Positions 44,461 to 57,094 of a stretch of 64,000 nucleotides of DNA are shown in pieces; position 1 is the stretch's first letter, and the number at the start of each line of letters is the position of its first letter. The translations under genes and the position numbers were made by a program. The DNA comes from Zhengitettix transpicula. Taxonomy: Eukaryota > Arthropoda > Insecta > Orthoptera > Tetrigidae. The notes under the pieces were generated by a model. It did not search any database. It was not told where the DNA came from and saw only the letters and a program-made list of their open reading frames with translations. Location: positions 78,183,009 to 78,247,008 of the forward strand of contig CM073594.1 in the NCBI GenBank assembly GCA_037074705.1, read 5' to 3'.

Positions 44461-44499
44461 GCGACGTTTGGATGACGTTCACTGCCGTCGTCTTCTCAG
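44461..44499 (-). other. Hammerhead-like motif, decayed
   Basis: The minus strand reads CUGAGAAGACGACGG, a loop, CGUCAUC, then CAAACG. The arms GACGACG and CGUCAUC pair at six of seven positions. Both core boxes differ from consensus by one or two bases. It lies 230 bp from the similar motif at 44191 in the same orientation. Confidence 0.35.
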
Positions 44500-44758
44500 T
44501 ATTCATCTCGTTATACATACAGAACGAACCACATGGCCTAGAAAGATCAATAAAGTTTCTTCGTTTGAGTCAATTCCTTTTTCTGATTCTTGTCAATATT
44601 AATTGCCGTTATTTTTTTTTCAATTCAAAATTTTCTTAAATACTCTGCTGCTAGTTAAAATTTGGACTTACATTTGTTTTTTCCTGTAAAATTTTGACAA
44701 AATATTTTTCGATACATGTAGGTTTACTTTGCAATAAAATCACAAATGAGAGCTTATA

Positions 44759-45327
44759 TTTTTTTAGGGCAACAGACTACATGAGGGTAATCCACATGGT
44801 GGCAACTCCCCTTTAATAGCATAGGAAGGGATTTGAAACGGGGGATGTAGAAGGGTAGAGGAAGGTAGCTAAGGGTTAACTAGGACCCTTGGGCTATATT
44901 TTAAGGATCCTACCCAGCATTCGCCTAAAAGTAATGCAGGGAAAACCCTAGAAAAAACTGCATCAGATAGGTCGGGCATTGGATACTTGTCCAACGCCCT
45001 TTCGATAGCTGGAGAAGAGTTTTCTGTGGGGTCGCAGCATTCCCTTCTCCGTGCCTCGACCAATTTAGGAGGCAGCTGGCCGTCTGATCCAATGGGTACA
45101 GGGAACAACTCTTACCGTATGCCCAAGGTCTGTGACCCCGGATCATACACGTCTCAAAACGGGCCGACGTGCCTCGGCTTGTGGGAACCTTAGTTCAAAA
45201 ACGGAGAGAGGAAAAGACATCCCCAAAGGTAACCCCTTCCTGTCTCTCCTATAAGGTTCTGCCTGCGAGAGATCATCCCTCGAAGGTACTGCCTGCGAGA
45301 GAATAGCCCTCGCAGACCCTCCTTCCA
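44759..45327 (-). repeat. Family A element (second minus triplet, member 1)
   Basis: Near full length, with two palindromic units at 45259-45320 and the A-tail complement 'tttttttagggcaacagac' at the left. Confidence 0.85.
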
Positions 45328-45874
45328 AAACGCATCCTTTTTTTTTAGGGCAACAGGCTACATGAGGGTGATCCACATTGGGCAACTCCCCTTTAATAGC
45401 ATAGGAAGGGATTTAAAAGGGGTATGCGGAAGGGTAGAGGGTTAACTAGGGCCCCCGGAATACGGTTTAAGGATCCTACCCGGCAATCGCCTAAAGAAAT
45501 GCAGGGAAAACCCTAGAAACCCTGCATCAGGTAGGTCGGGCTTTACGTACTTGTCCCACGCGGGAGCGGAGTTTACTGTGAGGACGCAGCATTGTCTTCT
45601 CCGTGCCTCGCACAGTTTAGGAGGCAGCTGGCTGACTATTCCAATGGGAATAGCCGACAACTCTTGCCCAAGGTCTGTGACCCCGGAACATACACCTCTC
45701 AAAACACGCCGAGGTGCCTCGGCGTGTGGGAACCTTAGTTCAAAAATAGAGAGGAAAAGGCACCCCCTTCGTATCTCTCCTAAAAAGTTCGACCTGCGAG
45801 AGAATATCCGTCGCGGGTTACCTGCGAGAGAATCCTCTCGCAGGCTTTCTTTGTGGTCCCCACAGGCATCCCTT
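45328..45874 (-). repeat. Family A element (second minus triplet, member 2)
   Basis: Starts at the T-run after 'aaaacgcatcc' and ends with two palindromic units (45789-45845). A short deletion removes 'aggtagccaa' before 'gggttaactaggg'. Confidence 0.85.
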
Positions 45875-46374
45875 TTTTTTTTTTTTTAGGGCAACAAGCT
45901 ACATGAGGGTGATCTACATTGGGCAACTCCCCTTTAATAGCATAGGAAGGAATTTGTAAGGGGGGATGCAGAAGGGTAGAGGAAGGTAGCCAAGGGTTAA
46001 CTAGGGATCCCGGGCTATGGTTTAAGGATCCTACTCGGCATTCGCCTTAAAGTGATGCAGGGAAAACCCTTGAAAAACCTGCATCAGGTAGGTCGGGCAT
46101 TGGATACTTGTCCCACTCCCTTCCGATAGCGGGAGAGGGATTTTCTGTGGGGTCGCAGCTTTCCCCTCGCCGTTTCTGGGCCAGTTTAGGTGGCAGCTGG
46201 CCGATTATTCCAATAGGAATAGAGGACAGCTCTTACCGTATGCCCAAGGTCTGCGACCCCGGAACATACACCTCTCAAAACAGGCTGAGGTGCCTCGGCA
46301 TGTGGGAACCTTCGATCAAAAAACCAGAGAGATGTGAATGCATCCGCAAAGGTAGCCTCCGCCAGAGCTCGCTG
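45875..46374 (-). repeat. Family A element (second minus triplet, member 3)
   Basis: Starts at a 16-base T-run after 'ggcatccc' and reaches 'aggtagcctccgccag'. The palindromic units are missing. Wording at its 5' end ('gatgtgaatgcatccgcaaa') differs from the other members and matches the copy at 31319, so two subfamilies are mixed in one array. Confidence 0.85.
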
Positions 46375-47326
46375 TGACGATATCCCCAAGCAGATACATA
46401 TTTATAATACATTGGAGAAGAAATTCCTGTAACTTTCAACCCAATGGCTTAATGATTGAGACGAAAAATTTTAAAATAGTGAGCTTGGGTTTCCTTCCAA
46501 AAAGACGTTTGTCAATAATAATAATTATTTTAACAAAACCATCCTTACAAGAATATTTTACAAAAGATTCATTGATCTATGTTGATCATAAATCTGTACA
46601 CCATTAGTATTTTATTAATGTCCTCATATTCATATTTATTAAGTATTTGGACCTGATAAGACTAATTAATTATATCATCATTATTTATTGGGATAAATAC
46701 TAACATTATCAGCGAAACGAATAAGAATTATTGCGAGACGTTCAACTAAATCCTTTGTATTCTATTTAATAATACTACACCACCAATATCTGAATCATTT
46801 ACAGTCAGTTCACCTCGTTGTGGTAGATCGTACTGCTGCAATTCGTGACAGCACGCGTTTTCTCAACCATCTTAATCTTGATCAATCGTGTTTCATTACG
46901 GACCTTGAAAGCGATCAGAGAGTTCTATTCCTTTTCTTTTCTGTCACCTCATTAAGAGCTGTTGCGCATTCCGAGAACACCTGTCCATTGTGAATGGAGG
47001 AAGCACGTGATAGTTACTATTACTTCTAGGAATAGATAAAGGAGCAAGTAGGCATCTATTCTTTACCATAACAGCTATTCCTTTTCGAAGCTCTCAATAG
47101 CGTTCCACCTAAAACTCGGTGTTCTGCTCTCAGATCACGTGCCTCTGTGTGGAACGTGAGTATTTACCAACAAAGCACAGGCAACCAAAGAAAAATGTAA
47201 AACAGATATCCACATCGTTCTCGTTTCAGTTTTCAGAGTTTTAGCACACCAATTCATTATTCCATTTATATTTAAATTGTGACACCAAAAGTTCCAGTTA
47301 AACAAACAAACCTTTTATTTATATAT
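46375..47326. other. Unassigned sequence
   Basis: No gene recognised; the open frame at 46374-46607 has no motif. Confidence 0.5.
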
Positions 47327-48655
47327 TGTAATAATTATTTAATTAATGTTACAATTATTTTGCCCTACATTCTCACGCCAAAATTAATAGTTATAAATTA
47401 CCGAACAAATATTTTATTTAGAATTAGTTGGGTCTTCGAAGTAAAGAATACATTTATATTTAAAGTTAACAATCATAGGATTTAAATTAAGAAATTAACA
47501 ATGAAAACCAAAAGGTGACGAACGAAATCTGATGAACACCTTTAACTATCGTTTACAAACTTAATTAACTTGGTTTCTACTTACAAAATGTTCGGCTGGT
47601 ACCAGACTTAGTTTCTTTGGCTCGGGGACGCAATTTACACTAAAAGGGCCATGAATCACTGACTCTACACTTGATTGTCAAACACACGGTCGTAGTTATT
47701 GAATTTTCCTCCGGGAACTGGATCTGCTGCACCTCCGGATCATCAGCCAGACATATTGTTACACATTGTCTTTATGTGGAAAATGTTGATCTCAGTACTC
47801 GTACGAATCTTAATGTGGCGCAAATATTTGATTACTCTTTGCAGTTTTTTACAAAGTACCTCACTGTCCAAACTTTATACTTGGATTTAAAAACTTGTAA
47901 CTTTCTCGGTTGAATTTTGGAGAGAGTACCTGCGAGGGATGTTCTCTCGCAGGCAGAAATTTGTAGGAGAGACAGGAAGGGGCTACCTTTGAGAATGCCT
48001 TTTCCTCTCTCCGTTCTTGAACTAAGGATCCCACAGGCCGAGGCAACTCACCCTGTTTTGAGAGGTGTATGTTCTGGGGTCACAGACCTTGGGCATACGG
48101 TAAGAGTTGTTCGCTGTTCCAATCGGAACAGTCGGCCAGCTGCCTCCTAAACTGGTCGAGGTACGGAGAAGGGAATGCTGCGACCTCACAGCAAACTCTT
48201 CTCCCGCTATCGGAAGGGCGTGGGACAAGTACCCAATACCCGACCTACCTGATGCAGGTTTTTCTAGGGTTTTCCCTGCATTACGTTTAGGCGAATGCTG
48301 GGTAGGATCCTTAAAATATAGCCCGGGAGCCCTTGTTAACCCGTGGCTATCTTTCTCTACCCTTCCGCATCCCCCCTTTCAAATCCCTTCCTATGCTATT
48401 AAAGGGGAATTTCCACCATGTGAATTAACCTCAAGTAGTCTGTTACCCTAAAAAACGGTTGAATTTTGTACTTAGAACACGCCGTTCGTTCTCTCCATAT
48501 TTTCCTTCCGCTCCCTCCTACGATAACAGACAGACTGTTTCAGAAAAAACCTTCGCGGCCTGATCAAAGCCCACCGTCGCATTGTTGTCTTTGAAGAATT
48601 GGTACCGCTAACAATCCAATTATTGAAATCATTACTGGCCTCTAATTAATATTAC
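47327..48655 (-). mobile_element. LTR-like element, family B, with nested family A
   Basis: On the plus strand it opens TGTAATAATTATT after 'atatat' and closes at 'ctaattaatattac|tatat'. Minus-strand wording matches 13322-14366 ('tccgggaactggatctgctg', 'cctccggatcat', 'ggtaccagacttag'). The family A insertion at 47920-48455 interrupts it; without it the element is about 780 bp. Confidence 0.7.
47920..48455 (+). repeat. Family A element with perfect 13-bp target duplication
   Basis: CGGTTGAATTTTG occurs at 47907-47919 and again at 48456-48468, directly flanking the copy. This fixes the full element as 536 bp: a 5' start 'gagagagtacctgcgaggg' with one palindromic unit, and a 3' end 'gttaccctaaaaaa'. 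A-tail plus a 13-bp duplication shows LINE-type target-primed reverse transcription. I see no clear pol III A and B boxes, so the SINE label is provisional. Confidence 0.92.
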
Positions 48656-48996
48656 TATATGTTATTGCAGACACCCGCAATATTTTTTTAAAAAAAATTG
48701 GCACGATTTTTATTCTTTCAGTTATTATCAGTGGTTCTGTATTCTATCCTTGGTATGCCGCCGTTATACTGTTACACAAAGGGTTCTAGGAAAGTTTCGC
48801 AATATGACGAAACAAAAATTTGCGTAAGGCTGCTTGTTGTGACATGTTCAGGCATGTTCATACTCGCACAGCTAAAAGTCTATAGGCCCAGTTATTTATT
48901 AGCAGTGATAGATGAAGTCCTTCCAATGGAACCCTGGTCACGAAGTGAGGTACGGGTACTTTTGCGGTATGGTTTAACGTACATCAGTGCTTAGAA
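48656..48996 (+). other. Unassigned sequence with possible transposase scrap
   Basis: A short frame from ATG at 48924 reads 'MEPWSRSEVRVLLRYGL', which faintly resembles the first helix of some mariner-type transposases. It ends at 48994. Too short to call. Confidence 0.2.
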
Positions 48997-49930
48997 GCAA
49001 TGACTCTTGCCCCACGTTTATGCGTCATAAATGTAATAATCGAAATGAAAACCATTTAAAATTAAATTAATATTATAATGGAGCATGATTAAGAATATTT
49101 ATTGAAACTGACCAAACAATTGATTTATTATTATTCAAAATAATTCAAAATTATAAAATAATTACTCGCCGACCTTTTACATTTATTTCATACAAACAAA
49201 TAAATTTTCTCTTGACCTCAGGTCCCTTTCTGGGCCTTTAAATAAAGAATATTTTACTCCCTTTTCAAAAAATCAAATTACAAATTAATATTTTACAAAT
49301 TTTACCAAAAAATTTCGAATTCTGACGATGTTATCTTTAATCTAACGTTTACAAAATTATTTAAATAATTTTTAACTTTTCCTTAGTACCTTGGTACCTG
49401 GGCAATTGGATCCTTTCATAGACACATACTCTCAATTAAAAATAATAAAAAACAGGCCATTCTTACACTGAATTTACAGTTCACTTTTGATTTGCAATAT
49501 TGGCGGCAGCTCGTAGACGAACTTTACCATTAATTACTCACTGTGATACCGAAATACCTCCTCGTAGGCCTTAAAGATTATTCGTCGAAACTTGTAACAC
49601 TTTTCAGAAATCTTTCTGAGTCATCAACTGCGTGAATATCGTCCAACTTTACTTTTTTCAAAATGTCTCATTTTGTTAGGTCACGACCAAATCCTGTCGC
49701 TTCCTATTGCTGACTGCTATTTAACTTTACTTTTTAAATATTTAAAATTGTCTCGACTGACACGACCACTCTCAGTCAACTTTACCAACTCACGCGCGCC
49801 ATGTCTAAACAATAAACTGCCTGTTTTATTATCATCCATTCTGGTGTCTCTTTGTGTATGTTTGCCGGTAACAATTCGAGTTCAACAGTTTAGAATTATT
49901 AACTATTAATTGCCTTTTAATTATATATAT
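48997..49930 (-). mobile_element. LTR-like element, family B (truncated)
   Basis: Minus orientation. A primer-binding-like block (complement of 'ttgccccacgtttatgcg', about 48998-49015) lies beside TGTAAT at 49032. Family text such as 'ctcaggtccctttctgg' follows. The other end is cut off at the TA run where the next element begins. Confidence 0.55.
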
Positions 49931-51187
49931 TGTAATGCATTGAGGGAATGCATTGTTTCGGATTAATGGTCTTGGCCGTCACAGGAAGTGGCAATGTGTA
50001 CTTAGGATCAGTATGAAGGAGTCAGGGCAAGGCACATGCGCGGGTGGCCTGTTGCAAGATAAATCTGTTTATGAAAGGTATTGTGTCTGATTAATGGGCT
50101 GAACCATTGGCGTGTTGACTTAGGATGAGGGTGCAGTTGGGTGGTCTGAAGAATTTTAGAACAGCGCACGTGTGAATGCGGGAGGATGAGGATACAAGTG
50201 CAAAGTAATTACGGGTCCTGTCTCGATGTGACAAGACAGAGCGGCTAGATATTTTGCTAGCTAAGGAACAGTAGCTGCAGAATGTAAATCTCGGGTTAAT
50301 GGAGAAACTGTCAACGAGCAGTTGCAACGTAGTTTTGGGGACAAAAGAAGAGAGAAGGGCCGGTTATATATAAAGAGAAGATAAGATTTTGGAAGTTAGT
50401 TGAGTGTGGAGCTAGGAGGTGAAAAGTTGAGTCTTGGAGTTGGATGTTGGTTGTGGAGGCGTACGGCGAGCACTGAGTATGGAGAAAATTTGCAGCCTGC
50501 GAGAGAAATAGCAAAATTATTGAACGATAAACATTTTTGTATGCAGAAGTTCAATCTGTTGAAATATCAAATTTTGACCACTGTCTTCGATGGTAGGAGA
50601 CCAGGACACAGCATCCAGCGTCGAGTAGTTTCACCACGAGCAAGTGGGATGTCCTTCACCGAGTATGGAGAATCTGCTATCGTCGAACCAATAATATGTG
50701 TTAGATTCAGTGTGTAAACGTTCAGTCTATAAAGTGTGTGTGTAATGAACGAGCCAAATGTTCCTGAGTAATCGTAAGTTGAAATTTATGGAATTAATAT
50801 GTGTAAAATGAATTAAAAGATACAGTCAGATACCGTTCTCTTCTTTTTGTTAATAAAATAAACTCTTTTAAATTTAGAATCAATCTGGTAATTCTAAGTT
50901 CGTTAATAAGTTTCGTCGATGTCTAGACGATTAAATATTTCTGTTTAACTAAAGATAAATGTTGGGCTCATTGATTATTTAAGTGTTCTGTCCGTTATCA
51001 AACCCAGTAAAGACCTATGAGAGAAAGAGATCTTTTTACAATATTAAATTGTATAATTGTAAATTCTGATAAATAAAATTTGTTGTTTGTTAAAATATAC
51101 TTTTTTTATTATGACGTCCGGTTGATTATAACATTTTGGCACCACAACGTGGGGCGAATTAAAAGAGTAACCCGGTTGTTTATTACA
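49931..51187 (+). mobile_element. LTR-like element, family B, complete ends
   Basis: TGTAATGCATTGAGGG at the 5' end and GTTTATTACA at the 3' end, both against TA runs. A primer-binding-like TGGCACCACAACGTGGGGC lies at 51137-51155. The 5' half has a roughly 120-bp imperfect direct duplication ('cggattaatggtcttgg' and 'ctgattaatgggctgaa'). It shares 'ctataaagtg.gtgt' and 'taatcgtaagttg' with 58296-59722. No coding region. Confidence 0.7.
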
Positions 51188-51203
51188 ATATATATATATA
51201 TAT

Positions 51204-51425
51204 AATTATTTGACTATATTTTTTTTTCATTAATACGTGTTTTAACGATCTCTTTGTTTGACGTATATAACAGGTATTGCAATTAGTACAATTCATTTTG
51301 TAATCATCCATCATGTTTTCTAGAATATTAATTTTCTCTTTGATATTATTACGTAAATCTAGATGTTTAAAAGATCTAAATATGATACTAACGCCATAAT
51401 TCTCAAATAGATCTATCAATTTAAT
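51204..51425 (-). mobile_element. Penelope-like GIY-YIG fragment
   Basis: The minus strand reads 'GVSIIFRSFKHLDLRNNIK' then 'YKMNCTNCNTCYIRQTKRSL', the region leading into and covering the start of a GIY-YIG domain. The YIG glycine reads as arginine (CYIRQ). It abuts the TA run at the end of the preceding LTR-like element. Confidence 0.65.
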
Positions 51426-52769
51426 GCTGTTGATAAATTAATATATCTACTTGATAATTATAGAAGACACAATTGCTTTTAAAAGTAATTAACTTAAAAG
51501 GTAAATAAATCTAAATATTTCAACGATGTTTTACTAATGACAGAATTATCCACTACTTTTTAGTTTATTCACGAATTTTTTGTTATAATGTATGAATTGA
51601 GTAAAAATTATAGTTTGTCAACTGAAATACTAATTATCAACAATTGCCGAATTGAACCAAGTTGACTGTTCTTGTCTTGAAGTAACTTTACTTTTATTTC
51701 AATATTACATGAATTAAGGAAATAAGTTAAACGATTATGTCAAAATATAGTGAAAAGGTATTTTTTATGATAATAATCTCACTGACTAACAAGCTCTGCT
51801 ATAAATTTTGCAAAACTGGATTTTACAAGTACATTTGGCTGAAGCAAATGGAATTCGTAGTGAGCCCATGCTCCACTATAGAAAAGAGTTAAAATGAAGG
51901 CTACGAAGGATGCTCGTAAATTGTATTAGATATGCAGAGATTACAAGTCTCTTGCATTTACATAATCTCACCATTCAGCCGACGAGACGTGTCGCCATAA
52001 AGAACGAGCATCCGGAAAGAAGGGTTCCTCAGGGGACAGTAATGGTCCACTGCAGGAAACACAGAGGACATACTACGGCTTTGGACTACAGTTAACCTAT
52101 ACGAACGTGTTCCACGTGCGGCTGTTGAAATTCTAAAAACAAATATACAAGCTGGGATCAGCAGCCGTCTTCATGAAGCAACTCGTGTAGAAAATGAAGC
52201 AAGTCTTAATTTTTTTAGAGACAATCATTTATATATATTTTTTGAATTCATAAGATGTAACTAAAGCAGGATTAAAACTATGAGTCAATTCGTAACACAC
52301 AGGTGGCTGATTTCGGCGATACGATGGTCAGTCAATAATTAATGCACAACATTGATTTGAAAATTACATTTCCTATTTTTTCAGTGTACAGATACATCCC
52401 TTACGATTGAATTTTTATTAATCCCCATCCCTTACGCCATCTTGGACCTAGGGCCTGTATACCGCATGGACCATCACTGTTTGGCAGAGTTCACTGTGGA
52501 TTCATCACCTTCAAACCTTGTTTCACCAACTTTCAACCTTTTTCAACACCTTGTGGGTGTTTCGCACTAAGGCGTTCTCACGGCATAATAATTATTAGAA
52601 TGTTAGGTGCAGCAGCCATCTTGAAGACATGCTAAGACAGCGCCACTCACGGGAATGGGTTTAAATAAATTTGAACACGAGTGGGAAGGATGTATCTATG
52701 ATCTCAATAAATTGTAAATATGATGAATTAAAATTAAATTTAAATACAAATACTTTGCATTCAACTACA
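51426..52769. other. Unassigned sequence
   Basis: No supported gene. The part at 51900-52200 is GC-richer and may be an old repeat that I cannot name. Confidence 0.45.
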
Positions 52770-53180
52770 TTTAAAAGTAAAACAATTGTTATGGTTAATT
52801 GGAAAAGGATCCCAACAATTATTAACAAACAATATACTGTTGTACAAGATAACGTTGAAGCCCATATGGACCTACCGGATCCAACTGTGGGGATGTGTAA
52901 AGGCATCTGCCTCCAAGATACTTCAGATATTTGCGCATGCCGGCGGATTCACCATGGGACGTCAGTAACGTTTCTTTCAATAGTGAATTAAAATTTCCAA
53001 ACGTAACCAACGAAATCCAGAGACTGGCAAGAGAATACAAGCCCAAGTCAGAAGATCATGGAAACGATATTGTAAACAACGGGAAAACTAACCACTAATC
53101 ACAAGACCCAAGCGGATTTGGTCACTGGACCTCGGATTACGACCTAATCAAAACTAATGAATTATCAGTGAGAATAGAGA
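52770..53180 (+). mobile_element. Jockey-type LINE 3' fragment
   Basis: The plus strand reads 'NNILLYKITLKPIWTYRIQL' then, after a frame change, 'WDVSNVSFNSELKFPNVTNE' and 'IQRLAREYKPKSEDHGN'. This is the C-terminal part of a Jockey-type ORF2, the same region as 'LLIYNTIFKPVWMFGIQLW' in the LINE at 22070-24242. No reverse-transcriptase core remains. Confidence 0.7.
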
Positions 53181-53214
53181 TGGCTGGATCCCATCATGAC
53201 ACGTATAAATATAT

Positions 53215-54641
53215 TGTAATAAACAACAGGTTAACGATTAATTTTCCTCACGTTGGGCGCCATTTTATTTCTAATTTTATCGTCTTCCCTTGTTCTATGA
53301 TCTATTTTTACCTCTTTTTTATTTATCAATATCTTTATATTTCTTAGCAACATAAACCTAATATAGTCCTTACTATGCACAATTAATTATTTACTTTATC
53401 ATAAAATCCCCTAAATTTCACACATAAACTTTATTCCAAAATATTACATGCACATCCTAACCAAAATATCCTATCTTGCACCAATACTTTGGTTATGGTC
53501 AGGTTTCGATAGTTATTATTAATTATTATTTCCTTATCAAAAATCGAGCCCCACGTTGGGCGCCATTTATTTAATAAACAACAGGTTAACGATTAATTTG
53601 CCCCACGTTGGTGAAGCCATAAATGTAATAAACAACTTGTTAAGGTTAATTAATGAATCAATTAACAAAAATTTATTTATATTTGAAAATTTATTGTTGA
53701 TAAATTTACATTCTATAAGATCTATTTTGGACGCCGAATTTCATCCAGTTAATAACAAATACTTTAATTTTTTAATTATCAATTAGTGGCATTTATGAAA
53801 ATAAGTTCTTATATCATTACAATCCAATACGTCGGATCTCTATATTTCAGGGTCACTACTGGGTTTGATAATTAGAACAAAAGAAATGAATAAACTGACA
53901 ATTAACAATTCAAATATAAAAATTAATCTTAAAACAATATGAAGATAAGTGAAACAGAAGAAAACTAAATGAAACGAAAACTGACTATACCTTATTAATT
54001 ATCGTTTACAAATTTGTATAAAAGTTTTGTTACTCACGGAATGTCTGTCTGGTACCAGATCTCTCTCTTGTATCTTGAAAACTACCACACTAAAAAGCCA
54101 TTTTTACACGGACTCTACACTTCATTGAAATTTTTTTATACACACGATTGAAATACTTGTACTCTGCTATCTGGAACCTCGGATGAGCCGCCCCCTTTGG
54201 TCAGCTAGTGGATGCCGGCCTCCTCTATGCGAAAATTGTTCAATTAGCGTGAAGAAACCATTTGCCTCACCGTGTGCAAATTATTATGTAAATCTCTCCG
54301 TAAAAATATTTGCTTGCTTTCATGTAAAAATACAGGATCTCGCCATTTGTACTTTATATCTGCACACTTTACCGGTTGTTGCTCAAGGTGAACTGAACTG
54401 TATTATATCTTCCCGTCGACTTTTAACTGTTTCGTCTCTCGTACGCAGATTTTAGACTCCTTCACCTTTCATCGCCGATTCCAGACTGCCGTTCTCTAAG
54501 CGCATACTCAGTTCTCTAAGCGCGCGGTCTCCATTGTTAAAAAAAGGAAAAAAACCGCCTTCATTGTCGCCTTTACGCATTCGTACCTCTAACAATTTAA
54601 TTATATTAAAACAATTAATGGCTTGTTTAATTGGTATTACA
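53215..54641 (-). mobile_element. LTR-like element, family B, with three PBS-like blocks
   Basis: Flanked by 'atat' with TGTAAT and ATTACA ends (plus strand 53215 and 54641). On the minus strand the LTR ends at 53624, followed by primer-binding-like blocks at 53619-53600, 53565-53548 (TGGCGCCCAACGTGGGGC) and 53262-53246. About 280 bp of internal sequence lies between the second and third. No coding capacity. Closely similar to 32275-33312, which lacks the extra part. Confidence 0.7.
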
Positions 54642-56589
54642 ATATATAATTTACTTATTACTCATTTGTAAGTAATATATATTGTAATTATGCTATACAT
54701 AAATAAAATCTTTTGGGATGAAGGTCGTACTCAAAATGACTGTGTAATGCCAACTGAACAGCCGCATTCTGAAATCAGAAGAACATGTGGTCCGTGAATC
54801 CCCAAAAGTTGAGTCCGCAATTTTAGTGAGCAATTCTTGATGTCTTCGGTTGTCTGATTTGTATCTGTGAGAATTATTCGTCAGAGATTATTATTATCTG
54901 TCTCACGCTATGAAGCTTGAGTTAGAACAGACATAATGGAAGTTCTCATGTTGTGTGATAACTTGTCAGGAGTCTGAACGGTTAATGTCGTGTGACGTTG
55001 ATGAGATTCGGGTGCTCTATCACCGTCTTCATTCAGTGACGTCTTCATAAATATGGCCGTCTAGGAGATCAAGCGCTTGTCGGTCGGCTTAGAAACTACA
55101 AGACGTGTCCACGACGTCATCCACATCAACATTGTTGCATTTTCACTGACGCAGATCTAATTTGTGGGAGTTTGTCGGTACGGAAACACTCACACAAGAT
55201 CCACGCCCACGTGGTCGGCATCGTCACGTCGGTGGATCAGGATCTCGTACTTTTGGGTATTGAACTTGACGAGTACATGGCTAATTTTTATTACAAACAG
55301 TAAGTAAATTTATTGGGTGTTACGAAATAATGCCGAATTGCCTTGTCTACTAAAAGTTATCAGTGTATTTGTTTGACTCAATCACAGGCTGCCGTTGTTT
55401 CGTCGACCATTATTTTTGTGTGTGGTCAGCCTGCGAGACGTGCTCATAACGAATGTGATGCAAGACGGGCGTATAGGCAACTTCAGCTCCGTATAAAGGA
55501 TTCGTAGGTGTGGCTGAATCTCTCACTCCTCGTCCCAGATTCAACAAGGAGCCGCGGAGATCTTCGCCCTTGAACTCGTCGCAAGTCCTTTTATTTTTTT
55601 CCAAACAAGATCACGCACACGCAAGCGTTACTCTTTATTATTCGACAGTATATAAATGAACGAAATCTGTTCCAGGGGAAAATAAACTAATCTAGAAAAG
55701 AGTTATACAATACATTTATTAAATAAGTGTGTAATTAAAATGTTTTTAATACATAGTAACCCTCCTATTCTCCTCCTTCAAACACACTACAAAATAGACA
55801 GAAACATCAGATGTTATTTGGACGGTTGATGCATTGCAAATATTTTTTTGAGTAATTAGAAAATTATCCTCTATTCTTAAAGTATAATAAAATAATATTA
55901 GTAATATACAAGTCAGGAAATATTATAACTTAATCATATAATATTATTATATTAAAAAAGCTTCGCCCTTAAATTGGGACCTCTTTAGTTAATGACAAAT
56001 AAGAACTTTAATCAAATGTTAAAGGACTTACATGGATTTTAATATTAACATTATTTTTTAATAATCTTATATTGATAATATTATAATAAAAGTATGGCCA
56101 AAAAATTCAGTTACATTTTGTTTACTTGAAAAGGTCCACCGATTGTGAGGTTGTTTTTACATTTTCTTCCATACTTTCATTATAATATTAAAAAATTTTC
56201 AGACAGTTTAATTTATATAATCGTTTATTCAACTGTTGAAGGGTTTCGAGAAATCATTTGTTCCGTTTAATGTTATCAAAATTATTATTGAAGTTATGTG
56301 ATTTCAGATTATTTGTAATGGAAGTGGTCAAAGACGTGTGGACATAAAATGCACAGTGGTCCATGCGTAGTGGGGGTAAGCCGGAGCTCAGTTCATCACA
56401 ATCCTTTGTTTCGGCAACTTGGCAGTGTAAAAACTATTCCGAAAACATTGACTGGCGCATTGAAATATATTGTGTTCACTTCAGAATATGTTGTACATTA
56501 AAAAATCATCCACAAAAGTTAAGAGATAATGAGTACGAAGTATGATAAAAATACTTTCCTGATGACTGTTTTTTACGATAGTGGCGTTG
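54642..56589. other. Unassigned sequence
   Basis: No supported gene. 54940-55280 is CpG-richer but has no sustained frame. Confidence 0.45.
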
Positions 56590-57008
56590 CTCCAAGAAGC
56601 ACCTCGGCCTGTTTTGAGACGTGTATATTACGGTGGCACAGACCTTGGGCATACGGTAAGAGTTGTTGTCTGTTCCCATTGGAACAGTCAGCCAGCTGCC
56701 TCCTAAACTTGTCGAGGTACGGAAAAGGGAATGCTGCGACCCCACAGCCTACTCTTCTCCAGCTACCGGAAGGGCGTGGGACAAGTACCCAATGCCCGAC
56801 CTACCTGATGCAGGTTTTTCTAGGGTTTTCCCAGCATTACTTTTAGGCGAATGCCGGGTAAGATCCTTAAACTATAGCCCGGGGGCCCAAGTTAACCCTT
56901 GGCTACCTTCCTCTACACTTCCGCATCCCCCCTTTCAAATCCCTTCCTAGGTATTAAAGGGGAGTTGCCACTATGTGGATTACTCTCATGTAGCCTGTTA
57001 CCCTAAAA
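56590..57008 (+). repeat. Family A SINE-like element
   Basis: From 'caagaagcacctcggcctg' to 'gtagcctgttaccctaaaaa'. The 5' end is truncated just inside the 'gccgaggcac' block. Confidence 0.85.
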
Positions 57009-57094
57009 AAATCATTTTGCAACAAAGAGGTGTTAATAAGTAATATGTGTTTAAATCTAAACAATGACGTTGTAGTTTCTTATAAATCTCAGAT

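Noticed and set aside
48924..48994. Mariner N-terminal helix 'PWSRSEVRVLLRYG'
   Set aside because: Only about 20 residues, with no terminal repeats or downstream transposase.
53556..53786. 76-codon frame 'LINESINKNLFIFENLL'
   Set aside because: Overlaps the LTR end and primer-binding-like block of a family B element.
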